Shown: positions 31,732-41,996, counted from the first letter of the stretch. The stretch is 64,000 nt of DNA from Streptomyces aculeolatus (GCF_020400605.1 NZ_JAINRD010000001.1:914658-978657), one strand, 5' to 3'. Notes: a model not told the origin generated them from the letters alone. Numbers and translations: made by a program.

Positions 31732-32767
31732 TCCGGAACACCTGGTCCGCGGCGCCGGAGCAGCGGGCCTGAACGATCTCCGCGCCGGGGGCGGTGTCCT
31801 CGTCCCGCGGCGCCAGGCACGCGCCGGTACCCGGCAGGATCCGGAAGCGCGGCTCGCCCCGCCCGCCGGCCGGCTCGAGCCGGAAGCGCTGCGCGGGGTC
31901 GTCGTCGGCGCACCTGTCGCGGGGCTCGAGCAGGGCGCGGCCGGGCCCTTCGAGCATGGCGGTCAGGCAGCCGATGCCGTGCTCGGGATGGTGCCACTGG
32001 ATCTGCACCTCGCCGCCCCCGACGGGTTCGAGGTAGACCCGCGGCTGGACGGCCCCCGCACAGGGCTGCTGGGCCGCGACCGCCGTTGGGTAGCGGCCCG
32101 TGCGGTCCGTGCCCTCCGTGACGCACAGCCCGGGCGTACGGGCCGGCCGCAGCTGCGCCCAACTGCCCACGGCCCTCAACTCCTTCAGGCCCTCGATCCC
32201 CGGCACCGGATCGTCGCTGACCGCCGCCCGCGGCCCGCCGGACTCGGACGCGCCCGGCAGCAGCGCCTGCACGCCCAGCGTGCCGCCCGCGCCGATCCCG
32301 ACCGCCGCCAGCAGCCCGGCCGCCCACCGCCACCGCGCGCCGGCGGCGGGCGGCGGTGCGCCGCGGTCGTCCTGCGCGGCCGGCGGCGGGGGCGCTTCGT
32401 CGCCGGGCGGCGGGGCGGCGGGCGCGGGGTCCTCGCCGGGCGGCGGGGGCGCGTGCTCGCGGGTCGCGATCCGGCGGCGGGCCTCCAGCCACGCGCCGAC
32501 GTCCCGCTCGGCCAGGCCGCAGGCGCGGGCGTAGGCGTCCACGAAGCGCTCCCGCGGCAGCGTCGTGCGGCCGAGGGTGGTGGCGATCGTGCTGGCCGGG
32601 AGGGTGTCGGCGTGCGCGGTGGCCTTGGCCTCCAGCTCGCGGTACGTCAGCCCGGACCAGGTGCGCAACGCCCGCAGCGCCGCGACGTATTCGGTCCTCG
32701 TACGCAGCTGCGCCGGCTCCGGCGCCGCCGACCGCGGCCCCGGTAAGCCGTCTTCCTCCTGGCTCAT
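31709..32767 (-). CDS. single-pass XRE-like protein with external ricin-type trefoil domain
   Basis: 352 residues. An XRE-like cytosolic domain (about 25-92; YVAALRALRTWSGLTYRELEAKA...LPASTIATTL) is followed by a Pro-rich linker and one membrane helix (about 148-170). The external C-terminal domain has paired Cys and the ricin B-like pattern Q-x-W/F (CVTEG...PCAG, CLTAMLEG, QRFRLEP, CLAPRDED, DQVFRISL). Start ATG 32767; 32779 is an alternative. A DNA-binding-type domain on a membrane protein with a carbohydrate-binding-type ectodomain suggests envelope sensing; function inferred only. Confidence 0.78.
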   Translation of the reverse strand: MSQEEDGLPGPRSAAPEPAQLRTRTEYVAALRALRTWSGLTYRELEAKATAHADTLPASTIATTLGRTTLPRERFVDAYARACGLAERDVGAWLEARRRIATREHAPPPPGEDPAPAAPPPGDEAPPPPAAQDDRGAPPPAAGARWRWAAGLLAAVGIGAGGTLGVQALLPGASESGGPRAAVSDDPVPGIEGLKELRAVGSWAQLRPARTPGLCVTEGTDRTGRYPTAVAAQQPCAGAVQPRVYLEPVGGGEVQIQWHHPEHGIGCLTAMLEGPGRALLEPRDRCADDDPAQRFRLEPAGGRGEPRFRILPGTGACLAPRDEDTAPGAEIVQARCSGAADQVFRISLTPPP

Positions 32768-32951
32768 GGCCCCCAGCATGGCGGCACCCGCGGGTGCCCG
32801 GCGACCTGAAACCGGCCTTGTTGGGGCGCGTTCGGAACAGGTGAGCAACGTTCCGAACGTACGCGAACGGGGATCCGCCTTGTCAGCCGCGCGCCGCGGC
32901 GGACACCCTCGGTCCAGGCGCCGGAAGCGAACCGCACCGGCGGCCGGCGGC

Positions 32952-33449
32952 CTAGCGGGCCCGCTCCCCGCTGCCGTGGGCGGCGGGCGTACGGGGGGTG
33001 GGCGGTGCGGGCGGGGCGGTCGGGTCGGCAACGGGGGTACGGGCAGCGCGCGCATCGGCGCTCTGCCCGTCCGCGACCCGCCTCTCCGCGCCCTGCCCGT
33101 CCGCGCCCTGCCCGTCCGCTCGCCGCTCGCGGCCCCAGTGCGCCAGCGGCACCAGCGCCGCGTTCAGCCGGGTGCCCGACTCCGTCAGCGAGTACTCGAC
33201 GCGCGGCGGCACCTCCTCGTACGACACCCGCCGCACGATCCCGTCCGCTTCCATCTCGCGCAGGTGCGAGGCGAGGACCTTCTCGGTGATCCCCGGCAGC
33301 AGCCGGCGCAGCTCGCCGAAGCGGAGGTCCCGCCGGTCGTCCAGCGCCCAGAGGATCAGCACCTTCCACTTGCCGCCGATGACCTCCATCGCGGCGTCGA
33401 TGCCGCAGACGTGGCCGTCCGGTGCACCGGGCCGGTTCAGCGTGGTCAT
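32952..33449 (-). CDS. HxlR-family regulator with repetitive C-terminal tail
   Basis: 165 residues. Residues 12-105 form the HxlR winged HTH (CGIDAAMEVIGGKWKVLILWAL, FGELRRLLPGITEKVLASHLREME, RVEYSLTESG). The initial Cys15 is in the position of the redox-sensing Cys of HxlR/YodB. The tail is a low-complexity Ala/Asp/Gly repeat (ADGQGADGQ-type) and then Pro/Ala/Thr, unusual for this family. Divergent from the imine-reductase-like gene, its likely target. Confidence 0.88.
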   Translation of the reverse strand: MTTLNRPGAPDGHVCGIDAAMEVIGGKWKVLILWALDDRRDLRFGELRRLLPGITEKVLASHLREMEADGIVRRVSYEEVPPRVEYSLTESGTRLNAALVPLAHWGRERRADGQGADGQGAERRVADGQSADARAARTPVADPTAPPAPPTPRTPAAHGSGERAR

Positions 33450-33504
33450 GCCGTCGCCTCCCGCTTCCGCACCCCGCCGGGGTGCTCGCTCACCCCAGGG
33501 TAAC

Positions 33505-33527
33505 CACCCACTCCGAAGTGCGTACTT
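33505..33527. promoter_or_regulatory. candidate HxlR operator
   Basis: Imperfect inverted repeat CACCCACT-CCGA-AGTGCGTA (6 of 8 arm positions) in the 112-bp space between the divergent HxlR and reductase genes, continuing into AAGTGCGTACTT. Confidence 0.4.
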
Positions 33528-33561
33528 GATCATCCGCGGGCCCGTGACCAGCCTTGTCGTC

Positions 33562-34452
33562 ATGACACCCGACACGAAACCGCACAGCCCCGAGAAGGCC
33601 CCCGTGACGCTCCTCGGTCTCGGCGCGATGGGCACCGCGCTGGCCCGCGCCTGGCTCGCCGCCGGCCACCCGACGACCGTCTGGAACCGCACCCCCGCCC
33701 GCGCCGCGGCACTGGCCGCCGAGGGCGCCCGTACGGCCGGCACCGCCGCGGCGGCGGTCGCCGCGGGCCCCCTGGTCGTCGTCTGCCTGCTGGACGACGT
33801 GTCGGTCGGCGAGGTGCTGGCCGGCGCGGACCTCGCCGGCAAGGACGTCGTCAACCTGACCACCTCGACCCCCGACCAGGCCCGCGACCGCGCGGCCTGG
33901 GCGGAGGAGCGGGGCGCGCGCTACCTGGACGGCGGGATCATGGCCATCCCGCCGATGATCGGCGTCCCGGAAGCCGGCGGCTACGTCCTCTACAGCGGCC
34001 CGCGCGACCTCTTCGACGACCACCGCGCGACCCTCGCCGTCCCGGCCGGCGCCACCTACGCCGGCGCGGACCCGGGCTTCGCGGCGCTGCAGGACGTGGC
34101 GCTGCTGAGCGCCATGTACGGCATGTTCGCCGGCGTCACGCACGCCTTCGCCCTGGTCCGCCGGGAGGACGTGGACCCGGCGGAGTTCGCCGGGCTGCTG
34201 ACCGGCTGGCTCACCGCCATGGCGCCGGTGGCCCACCGGATCGCCGGGGAACTCACCACCGGCGCCGACCCCGAGGAGGAGGTCGCCGGCCTCGCCATGC
34301 AGGTGGCCGGCACCCCCACGTTCCTCGACACCGCACGCGGGCAGGGCGTCAGCCCGGAACTCGTCACCCCGTACTTCGAGCTGATGCGCCGCTGCCTGGC
34401 GGAGCGCGAGGCGAACAACCCGCAGGGCATGGTCGACCTCCTGCTGCGCTGA
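33562..34452 (+). CDS. imine reductase-like NAD(P)-dependent oxidoreductase
   Basis: 296 residues of the 6-phosphogluconate-dehydrogenase/beta-hydroxyacid-dehydrogenase fold. N-terminal NADP site GLGAMGTALARAWLAAGHPTTVWNRT, with the Asn-Arg-Thr after strand 2 indicating NADP(H). The segment GGIMAIPPMIG and ALQDVALLSAMYGMF closely resemble Streptomyces imine reductases (IREDs). The usual catalytic Lys of hydroxyacid dehydrogenases is absent, in keeping with IREDs. Natural substrate unknown. Confidence 0.86.
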   Translation: MTPDTKPHSPEKAPVTLLGLGAMGTALARAWLAAGHPTTVWNRTPARAAALAAEGARTAGTAAAAVAAGPLVVVCLLDDVSVGEVLAGADLAGKDVVNLTTSTPDQARDRAAWAEERGARYLDGGIMAIPPMIGVPEAGGYVLYSGPRDLFDDHRATLAVPAGATYAGADPGFAALQDVALLSAMYGMFAGVTHAFALVRREDVDPAEFAGLLTGWLTAMAPVAHRIAGELTTGADPEEEVAGLAMQVAGTPTFLDTARGQGVSPELVTPYFELMRRCLAEREANNPQGMVDLLLR

Positions 34453-34480
34453 CGCCGGGAGCGGGGGTGCGCCCGCGGCG

Positions 34481-37138
34481 TCAGCGGCGGGCGGTGCCCT
34501 TCTCGGCGTCGAGGGCGTAGACGCAGCGGTCCTTGCTGCAGGCGTAGACGACGCCGTTGGCGACGACGGGGGAGCCGGTGATCTCGCCGTCCGTGGCGAG
34601 CTTCCAGCGGAGCTGGCCGCCGACCGCGTCGACCGCGTAGATGCAGTGGTCGGCGGAGCCGAAGTGGACGCGGCCGTCCGCGGCGACCGGGGCGCCGATC
34701 AGGTCGCCGCGGGTGGCGAAGCGCCACATCGGGGTGCCGGCGACGGCGTCGAGGGTGTAGAGGGCGGCGCCGCTGCCGACGTGGACGTGGCCGTCGGCGA
34801 CGAGGACGGGCTCGATGGACTGGCGGGCCTCGGTGGCGATGCGCCAGCGCTCGCGGCCGTCGGCGGCGTCGAGGGCGTAGACCGTGCCGAGGTGGTCGGC
34901 GACGAAGACGCCGCCGCCCGTCAGGGCCGCGCCCGGGGCGTACGCGGGCGGGCTCAGCAGCACCGCGGGGGCCTCGAACGTCCAGCGCAGCGTGCCGTAC
35001 GCCGCGTCCAGGGCCAGGACCCGCTTGCCCGCCGACACGAAGACCGTGGGGCCCGCGGCTGCACCGGCGGTGGCATCCACCGGGAGCAGCCGCACCGGCA
35101 CGCCGCCGCAGGCGGCGGCGTCGCCGACCGGGTACGACCAGCGCTCGGCGCCGGAGCGGGTGTCCAGGGCGCGCAGCCGGCCCTCGCCCCAGACGTAGAC
35201 CGTGCCGTCGTGGGCCAGCGGCCCGGCCTCCTGCGTCTCGAACTCCGTCTGGGCGCCGGTCAGCTCCCACAGCGGCTCGCCGGTCGCGGCGTGCCGGGCC
35301 TGCATGCCGCCGCCGCGGGTGCCGGTGACGACGGTGCCGGCGGCGACCTGGAGCGAGTACACCCAGCCGCCGGTGGCCTGGCGCCAGCGCTCGCGGCCGT
35401 CCGCGGCGTCCAGGGCGTACAGGCTGGGGCCGTCCGAGGCGTGGACCAGGCCCTCGTCCAGCGCCATGGACCAGGCGACCTCGCGGGTCTTGAACTGCCG
35501 CCTGCCGCTGGTCACGTCCAGGGCGTGGACCTCGAAGGAGGTGACGTAGAGCAGGTTGCCGGAGACGACGGGCTTGCCCCAGACGTCGTTGGACATCCGG
35601 AACCGCCACGGCCGCCAGCGCGCCGGCTCCTGCGGCGCGACCTCGGCCGGGGGCGCGGGGGCGGTGGTCGGCGGGGAGGCGACGGGCGGGTGGCTGCCGG
35701 AGTGCGCTGCGGGCGCCCGGTGCCCGCCGTGCGCCCCCGCCGAGCCGCGGGGCCGGGCCCAGCCCAGGTCGAGGCCGCCGTCCGCGGCGGCGCGGGCGCG
35801 CGCGGCACGGGCGTCCACGACGCGGGGGCCGGGGCCGATGGGCACCGGGGAGCCGGCCAACTGGACCTCGGCGCCGGGAGCGTGCGGCTGCGCGGGCGCG
35901 TGCTCCGGCGGCGCCGCCGGAGCCGCCTGCGCACCGGCGGGCGCGGCATGGGCGGGCCCCGCGGGCGGCCCGGCGTGCCGCCCGGGGGCGGAGTGCGGCG
36001 CGGACTGCGGTACGGAAGGGGGCGCCGACTGCGGCAGGGAGTGCGGCGCGGAATGCGGCGGGGACTGCGGTACGGCCCCGGCCCCCGGTCCGCCTCCGGG
36101 CCCGGCGGACGGTGCCACCGCCGGCGGCTGCCCCGGCGGGTGCGTGGGCCGCGGCGGCATCGACCGGCGCGCCGCGGAGGACCCCCGCGACCCCCCGTTC
36201 CGCCCCGCCGACCCGCCGTGCCCGGCCCCGCCCAGCGTGGCCGCGGCCCCGCGGCGCGCCTCGATCATCCGGATCGCGGTACGCGGCAGCCACGCCGACG
36301 CCGTACCGGAGTCGTCGCCCGCGGCGCCGAACAGGTGCGGCGCCAGGTCGGACTGCAGCGCCTCCGGCGTGGGCCGGTGGTCGGCGGTCATCTGCATGCA
36401 CGCCTCGATGAGCGGCCGCAGCTCGCCCGGCAGCCCTTCCAGGTCGGGCCCCTCGCGCAGCAGCATGAACACCGTCTCGACGGGGTTCGCGCCGTGGAAC
36501 GGGGCATGGCCCGTAGCGGCGAAGACGAGGGTGGAGCCGAGCGAGAAGACGTCGCTCGCGCCCGTCACGCTGCGGGAGTCGCGCGCCTGCTCCGGCGACA
36601 TGTACGCGGGCGTGCCGACGGCGACGTTGGTCATCGTCAGCCGGGTGTTGGAGACGCCGGAGGCGATACCGAAGTCGATCACGCGCGGCCCGTCCTCCAG
36701 GACCAGCACGTTGGACGGCTTGAGGTCGCGGTGGACGAGCCCGGCGCCGTGGATGGACTGCAGCGCCTCCGCGACGCCCGCGGCCACCCACCGCACGGCC
36801 TGCGGCGGCAGCGGCCCGCAGTCGTTGACCATCTCCTCCAGCGAGGGCGCGGGCATGTACGCGGTGGCCAGCCACGGCACGGCGGCGCGCGGGTCGGCGT
36901 CGACGACGGGGGCGGTGTAGAAGCCGCTGACGGCCCGCGCCGCCTCGACCTCGCGGGTGAAGCGCACGCGGAAGAGCTGGTCCTCGGCGAGCTCGGTGCG
37001 GACAGTCTTGATCGCCACGCGGCGGCCGGAGGCCGACCGCGCGAGATAGACGAGACCCATCCCGCCGGCGCCCAGCCTGCCGAGCACCTCGAAAGGACCG
37101 ATCCGCCTCGGGTCGTGCTGCGCAAGCTGCTCGACCAC
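34481..37138 (-). CDS. afsK: AfsK-type Ser/Thr kinase with PQQ-type beta-propeller
   Basis: 885 residues. The kinase domain covers about residues 12-270: glycine loop [11 protein letters not shown] Lys in VAIKTVR, catalytic [15 protein letters not shown], an activation loop [20 protein letters not shown] 250-residue Pro/Ala/His-rich linker leads to about eight PQQ-type repeats ([12 protein letters not shown] pattern) forming a propeller. Segments match my memory of S. coelicolor AfsK very closely ([14 protein letters not shown]). AfsK autophosphorylates and phosphorylates the SARP AfsR. Start GTG 37138 gives [14 protein letters not shown] like the S. coelicolor protein; ATG 37150 is too close to GGAGG. 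No membrane helix; probably peripheral. The linker is longer than I recall. Confidence 0.93.
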   Translation of the reverse strand: MVEQLAQHDPRRIGPFEVLGRLGAGGMGLVYLARSASGRRVAIKTVRTELAEDQLFRVRFTREVEAARAVSGFYTAPVVDADPRAAVPWLATAYMPAPSLEEMVNDCGPLPPQAVRWVAAGVAEALQSIHGAGLVHRDLKPSNVLVLEDGPRVIDFGIASGVSNTRLTMTNVAVGTPAYMSPEQARDSRSVTGASDVFSLGSTLVFAATGHAPFHGANPVETVFMLLREGPDLEGLPGELRPLIEACMQMTADHRPTPEALQSDLAPHLFGAAGDDSGTASAWLPRTAIRMIEARRGAAATLGGAGHGGSAGRNGGSRGSSAARRSMPPRPTHPPGQPPAVAPSAGPGGGPGAGAVPQSPPHSAPHSLPQSAPPSVPQSAPHSAPGRHAGPPAGPAHAAPAGAQAAPAAPPEHAPAQPHAPGAEVQLAGSPVPIGPGPRVVDARAARARAAADGGLDLGWARPRGSAGAHGGHRAPAAHSGSHPPVASPPTTAPAPPAEVAPQEPARWRPWRFRMSNDVWGKPVVSGNLLYVTSFEVHALDVTSGRRQFKTREVAWSMALDEGLVHASDGPSLYALDAADGRERWRQATGGWVYSLQVAAGTVVTGTRGGGMQARHAATGEPLWELTGAQTEFETQEAGPLAHDGTVYVWGEGRLRALDTRSGAERWSYPVGDAAACGGVPVRLLPVDATAGAAAGPTVFVSAGKRVLALDAAYGTLRWTFEAPAVLLSPPAYAPGAALTGGGVFVADHLGTVYALDAADGRERWRIATEARQSIEPVLVADGHVHVGSGAALYTLDAVAGTPMWRFATRGDLIGAPVAADGRVHFGSADHCIYAVDAVGGQLRWKLATDGEITGSPVVANGVVYACSKDRCVYALDAEKGTARR

Positions 37139-37316
37139 GTAACCATCCACCTCCCCGTGGGGGGCTCCCGTAACCGGGCCCCCCTGCAGCCTCTCACCGC
37201 AGGCGTACGGCCGTCAGTCCCGAAAGTACGCCTGCCGATTCTCCACTCCGGAACCCGCCGGGGCTAACCCGGGGGGCGGCTCCGGACACCGCCGCCCCTG
37301 GAACCGCCGGGTCCGG

Positions 37317-37352
37317 CCGGGCCCCGCGGGCCGTGCCGCCCGCGGGGCCCGG
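37317..37352 (-). terminator. terminator hairpin after the VOC/KbpA-position gene
   Basis: Perfect 15-bp stem CCGGGCCCCGCGGGC with a 6-base loop, 13 bases beyond the stop codon on the minus strand. It separates the VOC gene from afsK, which should therefore have its own promoter between 37150 and 37316. Confidence 0.75.
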
Positions 37353-37364
37353 GAGCGCACCGGC

Positions 37365-38225
37365 TCAGGTCCCGTCCGCGCTGGTGGCGGCCGCGGAGGG
37401 GGCCTCCGCCGCCGGCTCGCCGGCGGCCTCGCCGTCGTCCCCGCCCGACTCGCCGTCCATCACCGCGAACGCCGCCCCCTGGTTGTCCACCACCACCGCG
37501 AACGTCGCCCCCGGGATCTCCTGCCGGTCCACCAGCACCCGCCCGCCCCCGCGCCGTACGGTCCGCAGGGCGTCGCCGACATCGCCCACCCGGAAGTAGA
37601 CGAGGAAGTGCGGCGGCATCTCCGCCGGGAGCACGTCGCCGACGAGCGCCCGGCCGGCCACCTGGCGGCCGGAGTCCGGCAGTGCCCACGCCATGAAGTC
37701 GCCCGCGTCGAACGGGGGAGCCGTCAGCTCGTACCCGAAGACGGCCGGATAGAAGGCGTCCGCCGCCTCCGCGTTGCGCACGTAGACCTCGGCCCAGCAG
37801 AAGGCGCCCGGCACGTCGGTCGCGCCGAAGCCCGGCCGCGCGCCGGCCTGCCAGACGGAGAACACCGCGCCGTCCGGATCCGCGACCACCGCCGAGCGGC
37901 CCGCGTCCGAGGCCGCCTCCGGCTCGGTGAGCACGGTGCCGCCGGCCTCCCGGACCTTCGCCACGGTCCCGGCGAGGTCCGGGGTGGCCAGGTGGACGCC
38001 CCAGGCGGTGGGCATCCGGCCGTCCTTCTTGGCGACGAGCGCCGCAACCGGTCTGCCGTCGAGGAGCGCCCGCGAATGCCGGGGGAAACCCGGGCTGGAA
38101 TCCGTCCCCGCGCCGCCCTCCGTGAACGTCCAGCCGAACAGCTCGCCGTAGAAGCGCTCTCCGGCGCGGAGGTCGGGCAGGCTGGCGTCGGCCCAGCAGG
38201 GTGAGCCCTCGGCGAATGCGTCCAT
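37365..38225 (-). CDS. two-domain VOC (glyoxalase/hydroxylase-like) protein in KbpA position
   Basis: 286 residues with two vicinal-oxygen-chelate domains. The first runs about 8-120 (CWADASLPDLRAGERFYGELFGWTF), the second about 130-245 (AFCWAEVYVRNAEAADAFYPAVFGYEL, then AVVVDNQGAAFAVMDGE). The C-terminal tail is acidic/Ala-rich. Gene order matches S. coelicolor, where, from memory, the AfsK-binding inhibitor KbpA (about 250 aa) is encoded next to afsK. The KbpA equivalence rests on position and general fold, not alignment, so I leave the symbol empty. A typical enzyme role in this family is small-molecule hydroxylation or glyoxalase-like chemistry. Confidence 0.82.
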   Translation of the reverse strand: MDAFAEGSPCWADASLPDLRAGERFYGELFGWTFTEGGAGTDSSPGFPRHSRALLDGRPVAALVAKKDGRMPTAWGVHLATPDLAGTVAKVREAGGTVLTEPEAASDAGRSAVVADPDGAVFSVWQAGARPGFGATDVPGAFCWAEVYVRNAEAADAFYPAVFGYELTAPPFDAGDFMAWALPDSGRQVAGRALVGDVLPAEMPPHFLVYFRVGDVGDALRTVRRGGGRVLVDRQEIPGATFAVVVDNQGAAFAVMDGESGGDDGEAAGEPAAEAPSAAATSADGT

Positions 38226-38466
38226 GGCCGTCGTAGTCCTTCCGTGGACCGTGGTGGGGATTGGCTTGAGGGGGACTGGCGGGACGTGGATCGTGCGATG
38301 GGTCGCATCGCCAACGTATCCGGGGCGGACATCGGCTCTTGCGAAAATACCCCGAACGTCGGGTCAATTCTGTTCGAGAGTGGCAATTCGCGCACTTCCG
38401 ACCGTGTGACCTCCCCGTTTGCCCTCGTCAGATCGCGGTTCGATCACGCGTCGGTAAGCTGACGGC

Positions 38467-39120
38467 ATGACAGGTCAAGTTCGGACGGTCGACGGCCGTG
38501 TCGCCGGCCGGCGCGGCCAGGCGACCCGCACCAAGTTGCTCTCATGCCTCGGCGAGATGCTCGACTCCTCGCCGTACCGGGACGTGAAGGTGATCGACGT
38601 CGCCCGCAGGGCGGGAACCTCACCGGCGACCTTCTACCAGTACTTCCCCGATGTCGAGGGCGCAGTCCTGGAGCTCGCGGAGCAGATGGCCAAGGAGGGC
38701 GCCGACCTGACCGGGCTGGTGGCCGGCCGATCGTGGGCCGGCAAGTCCGGGGCCCGGGCCGCGGAGGAACTGGTCGACGGATTCCTCGGGTTCTGGCGGC
38801 GGAACGAGGCGATCCTGCGGGTCGTCGACCTCGGGGCCGCGGAGGGCGACAAGCGGTTCTACAAGATCCGGATGAAGATCCTCAACTCCGTCACCAAGTC
38901 CCTCACCGAGTCGATCAGGGAGCTGCAGGCGAAGGGCAAGGTCGACGATTCGGTGCAGCCGGCGGCCGTGGCCGGGTCGCTGGTGGTGATGCTCGCGGGG
39001 GTCGCGGCGCACCAGAAGGCGTTCCAGACGTGGGGCGTGAAGCAGGCGGACCTGAAGCCGTCGCTGGCGCTGCTGGTGCACCTCGGGGTGACCGGGCGGA
39101 AGCCGCCGAAGCAGGTGTGA
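38467..39120 (+). CDS. TetR-family transcriptional regulator
   Basis: 217 residues. The TetR N-terminal HTH is clear (RTKLLSCLGEMLDSSPYRDVKVIDVARRAGTSPATFYQYFPDVEGAVLELAEQM). The long ligand domain ends with GVTGRKPPKQV. It is divergent from the VOC/KbpA-position gene across 241 bp; the same TetR-kbpA-afsK order is what I recall for S. coelicolor. Short candidate dyads (TGCGA-TGGG-TCGCA near 38296-38309) lie in the shared promoter region. Confidence 0.92.
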   Translation: MTGQVRTVDGRVAGRRGQATRTKLLSCLGEMLDSSPYRDVKVIDVARRAGTSPATFYQYFPDVEGAVLELAEQMAKEGADLTGLVAGRSWAGKSGARAAEELVDGFLGFWRRNEAILRVVDLGAAEGDKRFYKIRMKILNSVTKSLTESIRELQAKGKVDDSVQPAAVAGSLVVMLAGVAAHQKAFQTWGVKQADLKPSLALLVHLGVTGRKPPKQV

Positions 39121-39208
39121 GCGCGCAGCGTAGCCGCTGCCGAATCGTTAGTGCACCGAGCCGGGCAAGCCGTCGGACCGCGGCCGTGGCCGCACTACGC
39201 TCACCCGC

Positions 39209-40435
<1,227 letters not shown>

Positions 40436-40534
40436 CCCCCGCACATCGCCCACCGCGCCAGAACCGAGGCGCTTGCCGCAACACCGGAGAGGAACCGCGC
40501 CGCTACGCCGGTGCCCCGCGGCCGGAAAACGAGG

Positions 40535-40583
40535 ACGGTGCCCGTCCGACGACTTCCCCTGATGGTCATCGGACGGGCACCGT
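40535..40583. terminator. strong hairpin terminator after the monooxygenase gene
   Basis: Perfect 15-bp stem ACGGTGCCCGTCCGA with a 19-base loop that can add three more pairs (GAC/GTC). Located 100 bases past the stop codon. Confidence 0.7.
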
Positions 40584-40688
40584 GTTGGCCGCTCACCTCA
40601 TCGGTGTAGAAAGCGGCCGACCGCTCGGCCCGACTTTTCCCCCTGTTGCGGGCCTGAGAAGAGAATGGCAGGGGCCGATCAACGTTTG

Positions 40689-40718
40689 GTTAACGGCCAC
40701 GTCAAGCTTTCGTTCAGC
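40689..40718. promoter_or_regulatory. spaced direct-repeat candidate (PHO/SARP-box-like)
   Basis: GTTAACG, GTCAAGC and GTTCAGC begin at 40689, 40701 and 40712, spaced 12 and 11 bases. This resembles the 11-bp repeat units bound by PhoP or SARPs. It lies about 210 bases upstream of the small LuxR-type gene. Confidence 0.3.
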
Positions 40719-40930
40719 CCCTCCGCGGGGGTGTGCCGGGCGTGTTGTCCGCGGGTGGGGCGGGTCTGTCGGGGCGTACGGGACGGGCCGCAGGGGCGCC
40801 CCGGCGACGTTGGCGAGTAATCGCCAGCATTGCGCCGGGACGTCCGGATTCCTTGACCCTGCTGTGGCCGCCCGCATACTTTCGCGGCTGCCGTGCCACT
40901 GCGAACCGGGGGGCTGGAGGGCTGACTGTC

Positions 40931-41311
40931 GTGGGCCAGAGGAATCCGAGCCCGTGTGGGACCGCTGCGGAAAGGCGCTTACGGGCGCCGGGAGATCCGG
41001 CCGGAATCCCGCTTCTGACCGATCGTGAGCGGCAGACGCTCTTCCTCGTCGGTACAGGAGTGGGGAACCGCCTCATCGCCCGCCGGCTGGGAATCTCGGA
41101 ACGGACGGTGCGGGCGCATCTCAGCAACGCCGTACGGAAGATCGGGGTCCGTACGCGCTCGGAGGCGGCGGTCTTCGCGTTCGCCTATCTGGACCTCGTC
41201 GACATCCCGGCACCACGGGACCCACGCGACGCACGCGAACCACACGACGTACGCGACCCACGCGACCCACGCGAACCACCGAGGCTGCGAACCGCGCCCG
41301 GCCGCCGGTGA
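40931..41311 (+). CDS. small LuxR-type (GerE) HTH protein
   Basis: 126 residues from GTG with GGAGGG upstream. A stand-alone LuxR C-terminal HTH occupies about 35-95 (LLTDRERQTLFLVGTGVGNRLIARRLGISERTVRAHLSNAVRKIGVRTRSEAAVFAF). There is no receiver or ligand domain. The tail (ARDP/REPH/RDPRDPREP pattern) is a run of imperfect Arg-Asp/Glu-Pro repeats. Translationally coupled (GTGA) to the next small gene. Orphan HTH proteins of this type often regulate the neighbouring cluster. Confidence 0.8.
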   Translation: MGQRNPSPCGTAAERRLRAPGDPAGIPLLTDRERQTLFLVGTGVGNRLIARRLGISERTVRAHLSNAVRKIGVRTRSEAAVFAFAYLDLVDIPAPRDPRDAREPHDVRDPRDPREPPRLRTAPGRR

Positions 41312-41526
41312 CCGCCCCCGGGGGCGGCCCGCCGCCCGCGAAGCCGCTCCGCCCGCCACCGGACCACCCCGGCCTGACGCTCACCGTCTACCGCGTCTCC
41401 CGGACCGGCCGCCGCGGCCCCGCGAGCCGTACCCGCTACCGGCCCTCCGACACGGACCCGGTGCCGCTGCCCCGGCGCTGGCCGCCGTGCCGCTGCCCGC
41501 GCTGCCGGGGTACGGGCGGCACGTAG
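41308..41526 (+). CDS. small Cys-motif hypothetical protein
   Basis: 72 residues starting at a GTG that overlaps the stop of the LuxR-type gene. Pro/Arg-rich, ending WPPCRCPRCRGTGGT with three Cys (C-x-C-x2-C) that could bind a metal. No family recognised. Support is the coupling and the lack of a better frame; could be spurious. Confidence 0.45.
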   Translation: MTAPGGGPPPAKPLRPPPDHPGLTLTVYRVSRTGRRGPASRTRYRPSDTDPVPLPRRWPPCRCPRCRGTGGT

Positions 41527-41590
41527 CGGCTGGACGCCCGCGGCCGTAGCGGCTCGAAGCCGGACCGCCCCGCCGCCCCCGCCGCTCGCG

Positions 41591-41923
41591 TCAGCCGCCC
41601 TCCGCCGTGTCGGCGAGGCACGCCCCCACGAGCCACCCCCGCCGCACCGCCTGCGCCCCGCCCTGGAACCTGCTCTCCGCGCCGAGGCACTCCAGCAGTT
41701 CCGCCACCCGCCTGCTGTACGTCCGCGGGGACAGGTGCAGGTTGCGGCAGGCGACCGTATCGGGCGTGCCGCGCGACAACTCGGCCAGCACCGGCACCAG
41801 ATGAGGCGGCGGCGCCGACGACCGCCGTACGGGCAGGGAGGTGAACAGCTCGTCCGGGAAGGTGCCGCCGACGAGACGGAGACCGTGTGCCTGCGCTTCG
41901 TTCCGTGGAGTCGAGTCGCTCAT
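41591..41923 (-). CDS. small LuxR/NarL-type HTH protein
   Basis: 110 residues. The second half matches the effector HTH of Streptomyces orphan regulators (VLAELSRGTPDTVACRNLHLSPRTYSRRVAELLECLGAESRFQGGAQAVRRGWL). The N-terminal 40 residues are unassigned, again without a receiver domain. Divergent from the first AfsR-like gene (160-bp gap), so it may act at that shared promoter region. Confidence 0.78.
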   Translation of the reverse strand: MSDSTPRNEAQAHGLRLVGGTFPDELFTSLPVRRSSAPPPHLVPVLAELSRGTPDTVACRNLHLSPRTYSRRVAELLECLGAESRFQGGAQAVRRGWLVGACLADTAEGG

Positions 41924-41968
41924 GCCGTCCAGCGAAACGGACCGCCATGGACACGCTGTGGACGGTAC

Positions 41969-41996
41969 GTCGAAGGCCGTCAATCCGCTGTCAACC
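41969..41996. promoter_or_regulatory. direct-repeat SARP-box candidate upstream of AfsR-like gene 1
   Basis: GTCGAAG (41969), GTCAATC (41979) and GTCAACC (41990); the last two are exactly 11 bases apart, the spacing of SARP heptamer repeats. Between divergent starts at 41923 and 42084. Confidence 0.4.

Larger units (their letters stand above)
40436..40930. other. gene-free stretch with terminator and repeat-type operator candidate
   Basis: About 495 bases. The left part holds the strong hairpin at 40535-40583. The middle (40590-40720) has lower GC and contains three spaced GTxxxxx repeats. The right part is GC-rich with no supported gene until GTG 40931. Confidence 0.45.
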
